From: JBBQER01 sp052148155
GTDB taxonomy: Bacteria; Actinomycetota; Acidimicrobiia; IMCC26256; PALSA-610
Direction: 5' to 3'
NCBI GenBank assembly: GCA_052148155.1
Contig: JBKQIY010000079.1
Coordinates: forward strand, 1 to 34,261
DNA: 34,261 nt
Position numbers and translations under genes: made by a program. Positions 1 through 7,859 of this stretch are shown here, one piece after another (within the stretch, counting starts at the first letter, position 1; every line of letters begins with the position of its first letter). The notes under the pieces are model-generated. The model searched no databases. It saw nothing but the letters and a program-made list of their open reading frames with translations, and was not told the DNA's origin.

Positions 1-121
1 GCGCCGACTTGCTCGCAGTCTTTTTCGCGGGAGACATGCAGATCCTGTTCAACTCGGAAGCCAGGTCGTCGGAGAACATACCGACCGCCATCTCGACGAC
101 AGCGAATCTTACGACCGACAT
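1..121 (-). CDS. Possible 5' part of a gene running off the left edge
   Basis: An ATG at the 119-121 complement opens a reading frame with no stop to the window edge, about 40 codons. The visible peptide has a hydrophobic and acidic start (FSDDLASELNR) followed by a Lys/Ala/Ser-rich stretch (PAKKTASKSA) of the kind seen in DNA-binding or low-complexity tails. Lysine-rich text is uncommon in non-coding GC-rich DNA, which is the main support. No clear Shine-Dalgarno is present. A second open frame on the same strand cannot be excluded, and the product is not recognised. Confidence 0.3.
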   Translation of the reverse strand, partial: MSVVRFAVVEMAVGMFSDDLASELNRICMSPAKKTASKSA

Positions 122-771
122 CGACTGTCTTTGCGAAGTTCTTCACCGGTTCTTAGACAGCGCGTTCGGCTCTGCAGACTCCGAACGCGTCACGACCCCC
201 CGCGCAGCATTGGGGGCGGGTCGTGACGTGTTGGGACACGGCACTTGGGGTATACCGCGTCGCGACGAACCGTACGATCCGCGAGAGGAGGATTCGTGCG
301 CGACCTAAGAAATTCTTGTGCAGATCGTTCCGCTCAAACGCGCGGTACGGCGGCCGTCCAGTCGTTTTCAGAGCGGCTTTCGCGCGCGTTGCACCTCACA
401 CAAGGGAACGCGACGCGGTCGGGCCGATCAACCCGCTCACGACGTCCGCCGGGCTGGCGGCGTTCCCATTGCCTTACGGTGCCCCAACCTGACAGTCGGG
501 ACCGCACCTGCGGGCGGGCGATGACCGCACCCGCCTCTTCCAGATGCCGGGCTGGCGCCGCTGCGGTCTGATCGTTTCCGGCGCGTCGCGCACGCGAGGC
601 CGGTGCGGCCAGGGCCGACCACGCATCGTCGGCACCGTCCTGGTTGGCGTACCAGTTGGCGAGCGGGGACCGACAGGGGGCGCCCCGCCGGCATCGCATC
701 CGGCGCGGACCGGAGCACCGGACAGCGACCGATAGCGTGGCTTGTCCATGTACGCCCGACCGCATCGCTGA
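122..771. other. Intergenic stretch, no secure gene
   Basis: Apart from the hairpin at 188-228, no convincing gene is seen. One weak candidate is a GTG at 296 preceded by AGGAGG and a TATACC box near 251. It would encode about 91 residues to 571, but the product is Arg/Ser/Thr-rich and has no family look, so it is left uncalled. The longer minus-strand frame over 334-819 is similarly unconvincing. Confidence 0.4.
188..228. terminator. Strong GC-rich hairpin
   Basis: CGTCACGACCC at 188-198 pairs perfectly with GGGTCGTGACG at 218-228. The inner CCC (199-201) can pair with the G-run at 212-216, and the stem can extend outward with one mismatch. No T-tract follows on either strand, so it may be a Rho-independent-like terminator of the kind common in actinobacteria, or a regulatory hairpin upstream of the leftward frame at the window edge. 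Confidence 0.45.
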
Positions 772-2541
772 ATGATGGTCAATCCGGGCTCGGAACAACG
801 CGAGCTCTACCGCTGGCAACTCGACGCGCTCGTCAGTTGGCTGCGGTGTGGCCGTCGCGGCGTTGTGGAAGCCGTCACCGGCTCAGGCAAGACCGACATC
901 GCGATCGCCGCCGCGTCGGACGCGCTGCGACGAGGTCGCTTCGTGCTCGTCATCGTTCCTTCGCGAGTGCTGATGGAGCAATGGCATGGCCGGCTGGGCG
1001 CCGCAATGCCCGAGGCTCGGATCGGACGGTTGGGCGACAGCGGCAAGGACAATCCAGAGTCGTGCGATGTGCTCGTCGCGACCCGCCACTCGGCCGCGGC
1101 ATATAAGCCGGTCCCACCGGGCACCGCCGGTGGATTACTCATCGCGGACGAATGTCACGGTCTGGGCGGCGGGATCTTACGACGCGCGCTGCTCCCCCAG
1201 TACGAGGAACGACTCGGCCTGACCGCGACACTGGAGCGTTCCGACGACGCGGTGACTGACCTCCTCCTGCCTTACTTCGGCGGTATCTGCGATCGCTACG
1301 GCTTCGAGCAGGCCATCGCCGACGGAGTGTGCGCGCGACCTCGGGTGGCGTTCGTCGGGGTGGACTTGTCGGTCGAGGAGCGGGCCGAATACCTCGCGAC
1401 CGAACAACAGCTCGTGAACGCTCGTCAGCATCTGCGTCTGGTGCAGGGCATGCCACTCGAACCGTTCGGCGACTTTCTGGCCGCGGTCGCGCATCTTGCC
1501 GAACGCGACGCCGGTGCCGACGGACGCGCCGCGCGCGAATACCTCGACGCGTTCTCCAAACGTCGCCAAATCGTCGCGCAAACCAGCGGCAAGTACGAAC
1601 TGCTCCACAAGCTGGCGCCCGCAATCAAAGAGGCCGACGGCGCGTTGGTATTCACCGAGACGGTGCGGGCCGCGAACCATGCGATCAACCGTCTCGATCC
1701 GTTGGTGGCGATCGATCTGATCACCGGGTCGACGGCTCGCGGCCAACGGCGGGAGATCCTCGACGATCTACGGGTCCGGAAACTTGACGCGGTCGCGGCT
1801 CCCCGGGTGCTCGACGAAGGCATCGACGTACCGGACGCGAACCTCGGCATCGTGATGAGCGCGAGCCGGACTCGACGCCAAATGATCCAACGGATGGGGC
1901 GCATTCTGCGCCGCAAGCGGCCAGGCGTCGCCGCGCGCTTCGTCATCATGTTCGCCAAGGACACCTTGGAGGATCCCGCATACCGCATCGAACGGGACGG
2001 ATTTCTCGACGAGATCGAGCGGATCTCCGAGGCGACCCAAGTGTTCGACGGCGCTCATTTCGGCGCCCTCGACACCTTCCTCGCCTTGCCCGGCCCGGAT
2101 GTCGTTCCCGAACCTGAACGTCTCGAGTCATACGAGCGCGCCGCGGCCGCCGCCTTCGCCGACCCGGGCCTGACACTCCTCGACGATATGGTCGACGCGC
2201 TGGCCGACCGACTCGGCGTCGAGGTCGCGTACGCGTTTTTGAGCTTCGCACGTCGACATCAACCGGGCGTCTACCGCGAAGCGATCCGCCGGCTCGGCGT
2301 CCGACTTCGTCAGCCTGAACGCGACGCTTCGCCATATCTCGAAGTCGAGATCGTCGACCTGCCGCGCATCGCCAAGCCGAGAGTCGCAACGAAACGACTG
2401 TCGACCGGACAGGCACCACTCGAGATCGCGCGTATCGGCGCCGCATGGCGGATCAGCTGCACCGGCTGTGGCGAAACCTCAGCCCCCGTCCAGTTCCGAT
2501 GGCAGGTCCTCGACCAAACCGTCGCCTGCCGCTGCGAATGA
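772..2541 (+). CDS. DEAD/DEAH-box helicase, XPB/SSL2-like, with C-terminal Cys cluster
   Basis: A 589-residue superfamily 2 helicase that would couple ATP hydrolysis to duplex DNA or RNA unwinding in the cytoplasm. Visible motifs in order: Q-like Gln16, Walker A TGSGKT at 36-41, motif Ia near PSRVLMEQW (63-71), Walker B as DECH at 126-129, motif III TAT at 151-153, and a second RecA domain ending in motif VI QRMGRILRRK. Motif VI of this form and the DECH box resemble the SSL2/XPB group of COG1061. The last 30 residues carry C-x2-C (CTGC) and C-x-C (CRC), a possible zinc ribbon. The ATG at 772 is followed directly by a second ATG and has no obvious Shine-Dalgarno. It stands alone, with no nuclease or methylase partner, so a defence role is not indicated by context. 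Confidence 0.9.
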   Translation: MMVNPGSEQRELYRWQLDALVSWLRCGRRGVVEAVTGSGKTDIAIAAASDALRRGRFVLVIVPSRVLMEQWHGRLGAAMPEARIGRLGDSGKDNPESCDVLVATRHSAAAYKPVPPGTAGGLLIADECHGLGGGILRRALLPQYEERLGLTATLERSDDAVTDLLLPYFGGICDRYGFEQAIADGVCARPRVAFVGVDLSVEERAEYLATEQQLVNARQHLRLVQGMPLEPFGDFLAAVAHLAERDAGADGRAAREYLDAFSKRRQIVAQTSGKYELLHKLAPAIKEADGALVFTETVRAANHAINRLDPLVAIDLITGSTARGQRREILDDLRVRKLDAVAAPRVLDEGIDVPDANLGIVMSASRTRRQMIQRMGRILRRKRPGVAARFVIMFAKDTLEDPAYRIERDGFLDEIERISEATQVFDGAHFGALDTFLALPGPDVVPEPERLESYERAAAAAFADPGLTLLDDMVDALADRLGVEVAYAFLSFARRHQPGVYREAIRRLGVRLRQPERDASPYLEVEIVDLPRIAKPRVATKRLSTGQAPLEIARIGAAWRISCTGCGETSAPVQFRWQVLDQTVACRCE

Positions 2542-2846
2542 CTGCCATCGTCGCGTGCAGTCACGTCGACGACGTCACCCGAAGCGCCAGACGGTAGAAC
2601 CACGCAGTCGATCACATTCATCGCGGGTGACCATTCGCATCAGCGACTCGCGGACCACACCCAGCTCTGATGGACGAGTCAGCCGTGGGACGCCGGCACA
2701 CCGACCATGGCGCCGAACGCCGAAAAGTTGCCGGCATGCGCAAAAAACGCGCAAAGACAGTGGAGGCGCGCCCACCTTCTTGCGTACAACGGTATGAGGA
2801 CACAGCCGATCCGACGCCGTTGCTCCGGCGTGTGGAGGTGCCAGAC

Positions 2847-3326
2847 ATGGCGGAAATGCTCCTCATCCTCGCGGGCGCGGCGGTCTGGCTTGAGGTCTGG
2901 GCGACGAAACGCATGGCGCGAACGTCGCTTCGAGACGCACAAGCCGCCTTCCCGGTTCCGGCCGTCTCCGGTCTCGAGGATCTGCTCGCAGAAACGGCCG
3001 GTGCAATCGCAGCGCTGCTCGACTTGCGAGCGTGCTGGTTCGAGCTCTTCCCGTTCGACGTGCTGCTTCCCCGAATTGAGCAAGGACGGATCGTTGTCCC
3101 CGCGCCCGAACCGGGAATCGCGCCCTGCTCCAGCATCGGCGTGGAGCTCCCCGTTCGCGTGAACGGCCTGACCCTTGGACGCTTCGTCCTGATTCCTCTC
3201 GTTCCCAGCGCCGGTGTGATCTTCCCGCCCACCGCACGCGATCAAGCAACCGCGCTCGCGGCACGATCCGGCCCGCTCCTCGCGGCGGCACTGATGAACG
3301 GTCACACTGCGCGACTGCTCGATTAG
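2847..3326 (+). CDS. Free-standing GAF-like sensory domain, DUF4118-protein type
   Basis: A 159-residue protein. The ATG at 2847 is chosen because GGAGG (2834-2838) lies 8 bases upstream; the frame is open further upstream but that text is not protein-like. A short hydrophobic N-terminus (about residues 4-14) is followed by a region with LLDLRACWFE, LPRIEQGRIVV and VELPVRVNGLTLGRFVL. By recollection this matches the small GAF-like domain that follows the four-helix DUF4118 membrane domain in actinobacterial KdpD-like sensors. The DUF4118 helices are absent, so this is either a soluble relic of a larger sensor or an independently maintained domain. No kinase or response regulator lies nearby. 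Ligand unknown. Confidence 0.7.
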   Translation: MAEMLLILAGAAVWLEVWATKRMARTSLRDAQAAFPVPAVSGLEDLLAETAGAIAALLDLRACWFELFPFDVLLPRIEQGRIVVPAPEPGIAPCSSIGVELPVRVNGLTLGRFVLIPLVPSAGVIFPPTARDQATALAARSGPLLAAALMNGHTARLLD

Positions 3327-3721
3327 GGCGCCGGCCGAATTCTGCGACCCGAATCCTGACCCGCGCGGACGGGTCGAGCTAAATGTCGCCCGGGGACGCT
3401 CAGAACACGCGCCGTCGTTTCCCCTACAACCAGGTGTCGCCGCCGGATCGGAGCGCGCCCGTCTGCCCCTTGTCCAGAGCGGCGCCCGGGATGAGCACAA
3501 ACCGAACCCGGCGACCGTCGTACACCGCACGTCCTTCGCAGTACCGAGCCGGGCGAGGTCCCTAGAGCATCGTTCGATCACAGGTGCCGAACGCCGTGTC
3601 AGAAACCGAAATGTTCCTCGCGGCTCAGACTCGTCTTCCCTGGTCAGCGACAGACCACCGACGCGATGAACTCGTTGGATCGACGGTGCGTACCTACGTC
3701 ATGTTCCTGAGGGAGGTCGCG
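3327..3721. other. Intergenic, nothing recognised
   Basis: This 395-base spacer precedes the NHL-type gene. It has open frames on both strands but none with a ribosome site and family-like sequence. The only clear signal is GGGAGG at 3711-3716, the ribosome site of the gene starting at 3722. Confidence 0.5.
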
Positions 3722-4888
3722 ATGCCCCGTACACGACCGGCAGTTCTTTGTCGTTTTGATCGCACCACTCGGCGGCGCCGTTCGGCGACGGTGCTCGGCG
3801 CCGCGTTAACCGCCGGTGTCCTCGCGTTGGCGACCCCAGCCGGTGCGAGTCCACGAGGAGGCTTCATTTCGCAGCTCTCGACGATCAGCACTATTGCCTC
3901 GACGGTTCCGGCGAACGCCGACGTCAATCCCTACGGCGTCGTTGTCGAGCCCCGCACTACGGGTGCGCTGACCGCCGGGGACGTCTTGGTCAGCAACTTC
4001 AACAACAAGAAAAACGATCAGGGTACGGGTACGACCATCGTCGACATTGCGCCTGACGGGACACAACGCGTGTTCGCGCAGATCTCCGACAATGACATTC
4101 CCGGAGCATGCCCTGGCGGGGTCGGGTTGACGACCGCGCTCAGCATCCTGCCTGGCGGCTGGGTCGTCGTCGGCAGCCTGCCCACCAGCGACGGGACGTC
4201 GGCGACCGCGAACGCAGGATGTTTGATCGTCCTCAATAGCTACGGGCACGTTGTCGAGACCTGGTCGGGTGGTCCGATCAACGGGCCGTGGGACATGACC
4301 GCGGTCCCGACACCGTTCGGTGCCGAACTGTTCGTGACGAACGTCTTGAACGGCACGGTCGCCGCTAACGGTGGAACCACGAACAACGGAACCGTGGTCC
4401 GTATCGTCGTGCTCGAGCTTCCCGGTTTTGCGCCGCTGCGTATCTCAACGCAAGTCATCGCCACCGGGTTTGGCGAGCGCACCGACCCCAACGCGCTGGT
4501 CGTCGGACCGACCGGTGTCGCGATCGGCGCCGACGGATCCCTCTACGTGGCCGATGCCGTCAACAACCGCATCGCGAGGATCGACAACCCGTTCTTCCGG
4601 TTCCAACCAGCAACCAACGGCGGTGACACCGTCTCGAGTGGCCAGTTTCTCAACGCGCCGCTCGGACTCGTGATCGCCCCCAACGGGGACATCCTCACGG
4701 TGAATGGTGGTGACGGAAACCTCGTCGAAACGACGGTACGCGGCGCACAGCTCCGTCCCGACCTCATCGACGACAGTGGCGGACCGCCCGCCGGTAACGG
4801 CGCGCTCTTCGGCCTCGCACTCACACCCAACGGCAACGGCATCTACTTCGTCGACGACGCCACCAACACCCTGAATCTGTTCCACTAA
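3722..4888 (+). CDS. Secreted NHL/SMP-30-like beta-propeller protein
   Basis: A 388-residue exported protein. The start at 3722 has GGGAGG six bases upstream, and the predicted product begins with an Arg-rich n-region (FDRTTRRRRSATVLG), a hydrophobic core (AALTAGVLALATPAGA) and a likely cleavage after AGA or ASP. The body has repeated propeller-like blades: NPYGVVVEPRTTGALTAGDVLVSNF, GPWDMTAVP, a GPTGVAIGADGSLYVADAVNNR blade typical of NHL repeats, and NAPLGLVIAPNGDILTVNGGDGN. No catalytic residues are evident; such proteins bind ligands or act as lactonase-like scaffolds. The in-frame upstream start at 3584 would bury the signal peptide and is rejected. A hairpin just after the stop suggests a single-gene transcript. 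Confidence 0.85.
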   Translation: MPRTRPAVLCRFDRTTRRRRSATVLGAALTAGVLALATPAGASPRGGFISQLSTISTIASTVPANADVNPYGVVVEPRTTGALTAGDVLVSNFNNKKNDQGTGTTIVDIAPDGTQRVFAQISDNDIPGACPGGVGLTTALSILPGGWVVVGSLPTSDGTSATANAGCLIVLNSYGHVVETWSGGPINGPWDMTAVPTPFGAELFVTNVLNGTVAANGGTTNNGTVVRIVVLELPGFAPLRISTQVIATGFGERTDPNALVVGPTGVAIGADGSLYVADAVNNRIARIDNPFFRFQPATNGGDTVSSGQFLNAPLGLVIAPNGDILTVNGGDGNLVETTVRGAQLRPDLIDDSGGPPAGNGALFGLALTPNGNGIYFVDDATNTLNLFH

Positions 4889-4893
4889 CACCG

Positions 4894-4935
4894 ATCGTGC
4901 AGGGCCAGCCGACCCGCGCGGCAACCCTGCACGAT
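4894..4935. terminator. Hairpin terminator after the NHL gene
   Basis: ATCGTGCAGGG at 4894-4904 pairs perfectly with CCCTGCACGAT at 4925-4935 across a 20-base loop, starting 5 bases after the stop codon of the secreted propeller gene. The downstream sequence has no T-run. Position and perfect 11-base stem support a terminator role. Confidence 0.6.
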
Positions 4936-5543
4936 TCGTGCCGTCTCGCATGATCGCTGCCGCTGCCGCTGCCGACCGAATCCTCTTGGCCGTAAAGAGA
5001 GAGTCAACAAACACCGCTGCGGCGCCCAAAAGAACCCGGGGACCTGCGCACTCCATCCGCATCGGATGGCCGCGCGTCCGAAGTTCGGACGACACTGAGC
5101 CGGGCAGACGTTCGCGGTGACCGCTGCACCGAACAGGCGACGGGCTCGATGCCCAGATGTCAGCACCAAACGACCTGATCGCCTTCGCCAACCGGTGACG
5201 GCGGTCGCTTTGGCAGCTGGCCAGCTGCCAGCTCGGCGACGAGGAACGCGGCGGTCAGGCTCGACTGCGCGGCGAAGAGGATCCTCGGATCGCCGAGCAT
5301 CTGCACACAACCTTCGGAACAGCGTCGCCACGGTCCCGCCTTCGTGCACCTCGACAAGAGGCCAGGCACTGCGTCACGGCCGCTTACGGCTCCGACGAAC
5401 GTGCGGCGGCTGTGACGGCGAGTTCGAGCACCTCGGTTGAGGACTTTCCTGTTCAGGCGTGCGAACAGATGTCGATGTACAGCGACGGGCAACCACTGGG
5501 AGTGACATACTCGGGTGGGAACCACCGAAGGCGAGGCACGAGC
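4936..5543. other. Intergenic stretch with a 20-base palindrome, no secure gene
   Basis: No gene is supported. A minus-strand frame over about 5160-5340 gives protein-like text (MLGDPRILFAAQSSLTAAFL) but has no good start and no family I recognise; it could be a decayed gene. The perfect palindrome at 5211-5230 is listed separately. Confidence 0.4.
5211..5230. repeat. Perfect 20-base palindrome
   Basis: TGGCAGCTGGCCAGCTGCCA is its own reverse complement with no spacer, which makes it unsuited to an RNA hairpin and better suited to a dimeric DNA-binding protein or a recombination or replication site. It lies in a gene-free stretch, about 310 bases upstream of the small secreted protein start at 5544. 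Function unknown. Confidence 0.6.
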
Positions 5544-5939
5544 GTGAGGAATCTACGGACGGTGGCGGTACTCCTTGCGGCGCTTGCTCTGCCCGCGGGA
5601 CTGGCATCGAGCGCAGGCGCGGCCAACGTGCCCGTAGCGGCGGGACTTTACATACGGACGAACGGACCGGCGCACGAGCTCCTCGTCGTAACCGAAGACG
5701 GGCGCAAATACGACTGCGCGGCGAAACACGTACCGGAGAAGGTCACCAAGACTGCCCATGCCGTTGACTACGCCTTCGACTGTGGTCACATTGGCGTGCT
5801 TTACGAGGACGGGTCCGGGAAGATCTATCTCCGCGTCAAGGTGGGAAGTTGGACGCACTCCTGTGTAACCAACTATCGAATTGGAAACGTATATCACGCT
5901 CCCTATCACTACAAATACGGCGTGTGGCACTGTCGGTGA
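5544..5939 (+). CDS. Small secreted protein with four cysteines
   Basis: A GTG start at 5544 gives 131 residues beginning RNLRTVAVLLAALALPAGLA, a textbook signal peptide with cleavage near SAGA-AN. The mature part, about 100 residues, carries exactly four Cys in the contexts YDCAA, FDCGH, HSCVT and WHCR (C-terminal), suggesting two disulfides, and is rich in Tyr and His. The longer in-frame ATG at 5412 would place 44 non-exportable residues before the signal peptide and is rejected. No family recognised; likely an extracellular hypothetical. It stands alone between gene-poor spacers. Confidence 0.75.
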   Translation: MRNLRTVAVLLAALALPAGLASSAGAANVPVAAGLYIRTNGPAHELLVVTEDGRKYDCAAKHVPEKVTKTAHAVDYAFDCGHIGVLYEDGSGKIYLRVKVGSWTHSCVTNYRIGNVYHAPYHYKYGVWHCR

Positions 5940-6298
5940 CGACGCCAAGCGTGTGCTGCTCCGTACTGCTTCGCCCACGTGAGCGACGCTCCGTCGTCGG
6001 CGAGGTGGTCGTCGGCTGAGATCTCCGCGTCGCCTGTAGCCCATCAACCTGCGTCGCATGGGCTGTGCGTGATGGACGGTGTAGATCGGGTGGGCGCTTC
6101 GACCGGCCGCGATGCCACGGGTTGACTGAGTCGACGGTCAGGCCCGACTCATGAACCAGTACCGTCCAGCAGCCTGAACCACCGCACAGCGACCAACTCG
6201 CCGACGTCTCCGTCAGCTTCGCCGCGCCCGCTTCCCGATGCTGGCACCGACGTCAAGATGGAGGCTGCGCCGCACTCGTCCGAACGCATTTCCGGTAC
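5940..6298. other. Intergenic, possible decayed sequence
   Basis: No gene is supported. A minus-strand frame over about 5950-6050 reads in a protein-like way (AEISADDHLADDGASLTWAK) but is interrupted upstream by a stop and has no start, so it may be a remnant of an unrecognised gene. Confidence 0.35.
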
Positions 6299-6817
6299 TC
6301 ACGGCTTCACGAAACAGGCCTTCCGTACCCCGTTGTCAGGATTACCGAACACCTGATTGGTGCAGTCGACACTGCCCGACATCGCGTACTTGTAGTCGTA
6401 CTTCCCGCTGTCGCCGTACGCGACATCAGCAACACCCGAGATCGTGAACTGGTTGTACTCACTCGTCACGAACGAAAAACCCGACGGACCCACCACCGGC
6501 TTCACGAAACAGGCCTTCCGTACGCCCTTGTTCGGATCGCCGAACGTGCTATTGGAACACGACACAGACCCGGCGACGGCGTACTCGTAAGTGAACTTTC
6601 CGTTGGCGCCGTACGCGACATCATTCACACCGCTGAGGTTGACAGTGCCGCCCTCGCCCACGACATAGCTGAATCCGGCCGGGCCCGACGGGTGTGTAGA
6701 CCATGCCGCGGCCGGTGACGCGGTCGCGGCTTGCGCGATGCAGAAAGACGCGACCGCCGCACTACACGTCCAACGCGCGAGTGTCGAGCGCTTGATCCCA
6801 AACGAACTGAACTGCAT
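6299..6817 (-). CDS. Secreted protein of two tandem 63-residue repeats
   Basis: A 172-residue exported protein. The ATG at 6817 has GGGGAG just upstream and opens a signal peptide (about residues 1-34, ending ATASPAAA). The mature part is two copies of one unit, residues 45-107 and 110-172, each running GPxGFS, VAYG-x2-GK, a Cys-x-N pair, FG(D/N)P and ending in the identical GVRKACFVKP. Each unit has two Cys (87/103 and 152/168). From memory, a related domain with an extra YC..EGGTC pair is found at the ends of actinobacterial and myxobacterial secreted carbohydrate-active enzymes; here that outer pair is missing. A surface or carbohydrate-binding role is inference. The upstream start at 7099 is rejected because it buries the signal peptide. 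Confidence 0.8.
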   Translation of the reverse strand: MQFSSFGIKRSTLARWTCSAAVASFCIAQAATASPAAAWSTHPSGPAGFSYVVGEGGTVNLSGVNDVAYGANGKFTYEYAVAGSVSCSNSTFGDPNKGVRKACFVKPVVGPSGFSFVTSEYNQFTISGVADVAYGDSGKYDYKYAMSGSVDCTNQVFGNPDNGVRKACFVKP

Positions 6818-7168
6818 GTCGACTCCCCGCCGCCGTCCGGAGCAGGTCCGGAGCTCCCAGTGGAGTAATCGCACCAGCCCACGGAAAGGAAACAGGCCGA
6901 CGTTGGGGTGGGAGACCACCACCACGATTCCGAGCCAGGCCGGAGGAGCGGCAGTTGGTTGCGCTTCCGACGCGGCAGGCGAAGGTCGGATCGGAACGCC
7001 AATCGGCATGACCGACGCGATCTCCGAATTGAGCGTAGACCCCGCTCGGGCAGGTAGTCGTGCACCAAGAGAGCGGTCTCGCTCGGCGCGGGCGGACATT
7101 CGAACGGCGTCTACGTCACTCCGACGATCACGCGTCGAGGCTGTGTCGCGAGGAGGCGATCGATCTGC
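6818..7168. other. Spacer between two minus-strand genes
   Basis: The 351 bases upstream of the repeat protein presumably hold its promoter; the ribosome site GGGGAG lies at about 6823-6828 on the complement. No other gene or strong inverted repeat was seen. Confidence 0.45.
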
Positions 7169-7759
7169 TTAGTCTCGGAGGTCGAGGGATCGTCTCGCCA
7201 GGTGTAGGAGTTGCGATCTGAGTGTCTCGTCGTCGAGGTCCGCGACGAGTGGATGTATCACGGCGCCGCCGATCGCGGCTGAGAGCATCGCTGCGGATAC
7301 GCGCCCGTCGGGTCCGGCGTTGTCGCCCATGAGAAGTCCGTACAGACGATCCATCACTTGCCGGAACGGTTCGTGATGCGCGAAGTATCGGATGATGACC
7401 GGATCGCCAAGGAGAGTGCTTTCCATCCGACGGCGTGCGACCGCGAGGTCGACGATGCGGGCAACCAGCACCTCGCGGGCGCGGGTCGGGTCGGGTTCGG
7501 CCTCGGCGGCTTCGACTGCCGTCTCGACCTTGGCGAGTTCGGTTTCGGCGGCGGCGAGGACGATCTCTTCTTTGGTATTGAACTGGTGGTAGACGGCCGC
7601 CTTGGTCACACCGATGGCATCGGCGATCATCTGCAGCGACGTGCCGCCGACACCGTGCTTCGTGAACAGGTCGAGCGCCGCGTTGATGACTCGCGTCTGC
7701 GCGGCGCTGTGCAGAGTCGACTCCGATCGGGCGGCCCCGACGGGTACTGCGGAGCTCAT
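7169..7759 (-). CDS. TetR/AcrR family transcriptional regulator
   Basis: A 196-residue repressor-type protein. The N-terminal helix-turn-helix is clear: NAALDLFTKHGVGGTSLQ, then MIADAIGVTKAAVYHQF and NTKEEIV, which places the recognition helix at VTKAAVYHQF. The C-terminal part is the usual variable helical ligand and dimer domain. It is transcribed divergently from the DUF6125-like gene, and two nearly identical palindromes lie in the 100-base spacer, so it very probably represses its own gene and the divergent one. The ligand is unknown. Length is normal for the family. Confidence 0.92.
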   Translation of the reverse strand: MSSAVPVGAARSESTLHSAAQTRVINAALDLFTKHGVGGTSLQMIADAIGVTKAAVYHQFNTKEEIVLAAAETELAKVETAVEAAEAEPDPTRAREVLVARIVDLAVARRRMESTLLGDPVIIRYFAHHEPFRQVMDRLYGLLMGDNAGPDGRVSAAMLSAAIGGAVIHPLVADLDDETLRSQLLHLARRSLDLRD

Positions 7760-7790
7760 GCGTCGACGGTACTCGCAGGGCTTGCGCGTC

Positions 7791-7822
7791 CTAGCCGATC
7801 GGCTAGGGTAGCCGATCGGCTA
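7791..7822. promoter_or_regulatory. Tandem palindromic operator of the divergent TetR gene
   Basis: CTAGCCGATCGGCTAG at 7791-7806 is a perfect 16-base palindrome, and TAGCCGATCGGCTA at 7809-7822 repeats 14 bases of it exactly. The centres lie 17 bases apart, not a whole number of helical turns. The sites sit in the 100-base spacer between tetR (start 7759) and the gene at 7860, ending 24 bases before the ribosome site AGGAGG of the latter. This is the classical arrangement for autoregulated TetR pairs; binding by this TetR is inference. Confidence 0.85.
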
Positions 7823-7859
7823 GCCGTAAAGGTCGGGCAAGATCCATAGGAGGACCACG

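Noticed and set aside
2679..3581. A 300-residue minus-strand frame over the GAF-like gene
   Set aside because: The opposite strand gives a family-like domain with a good ribosome site; this frame does not resemble a protein.
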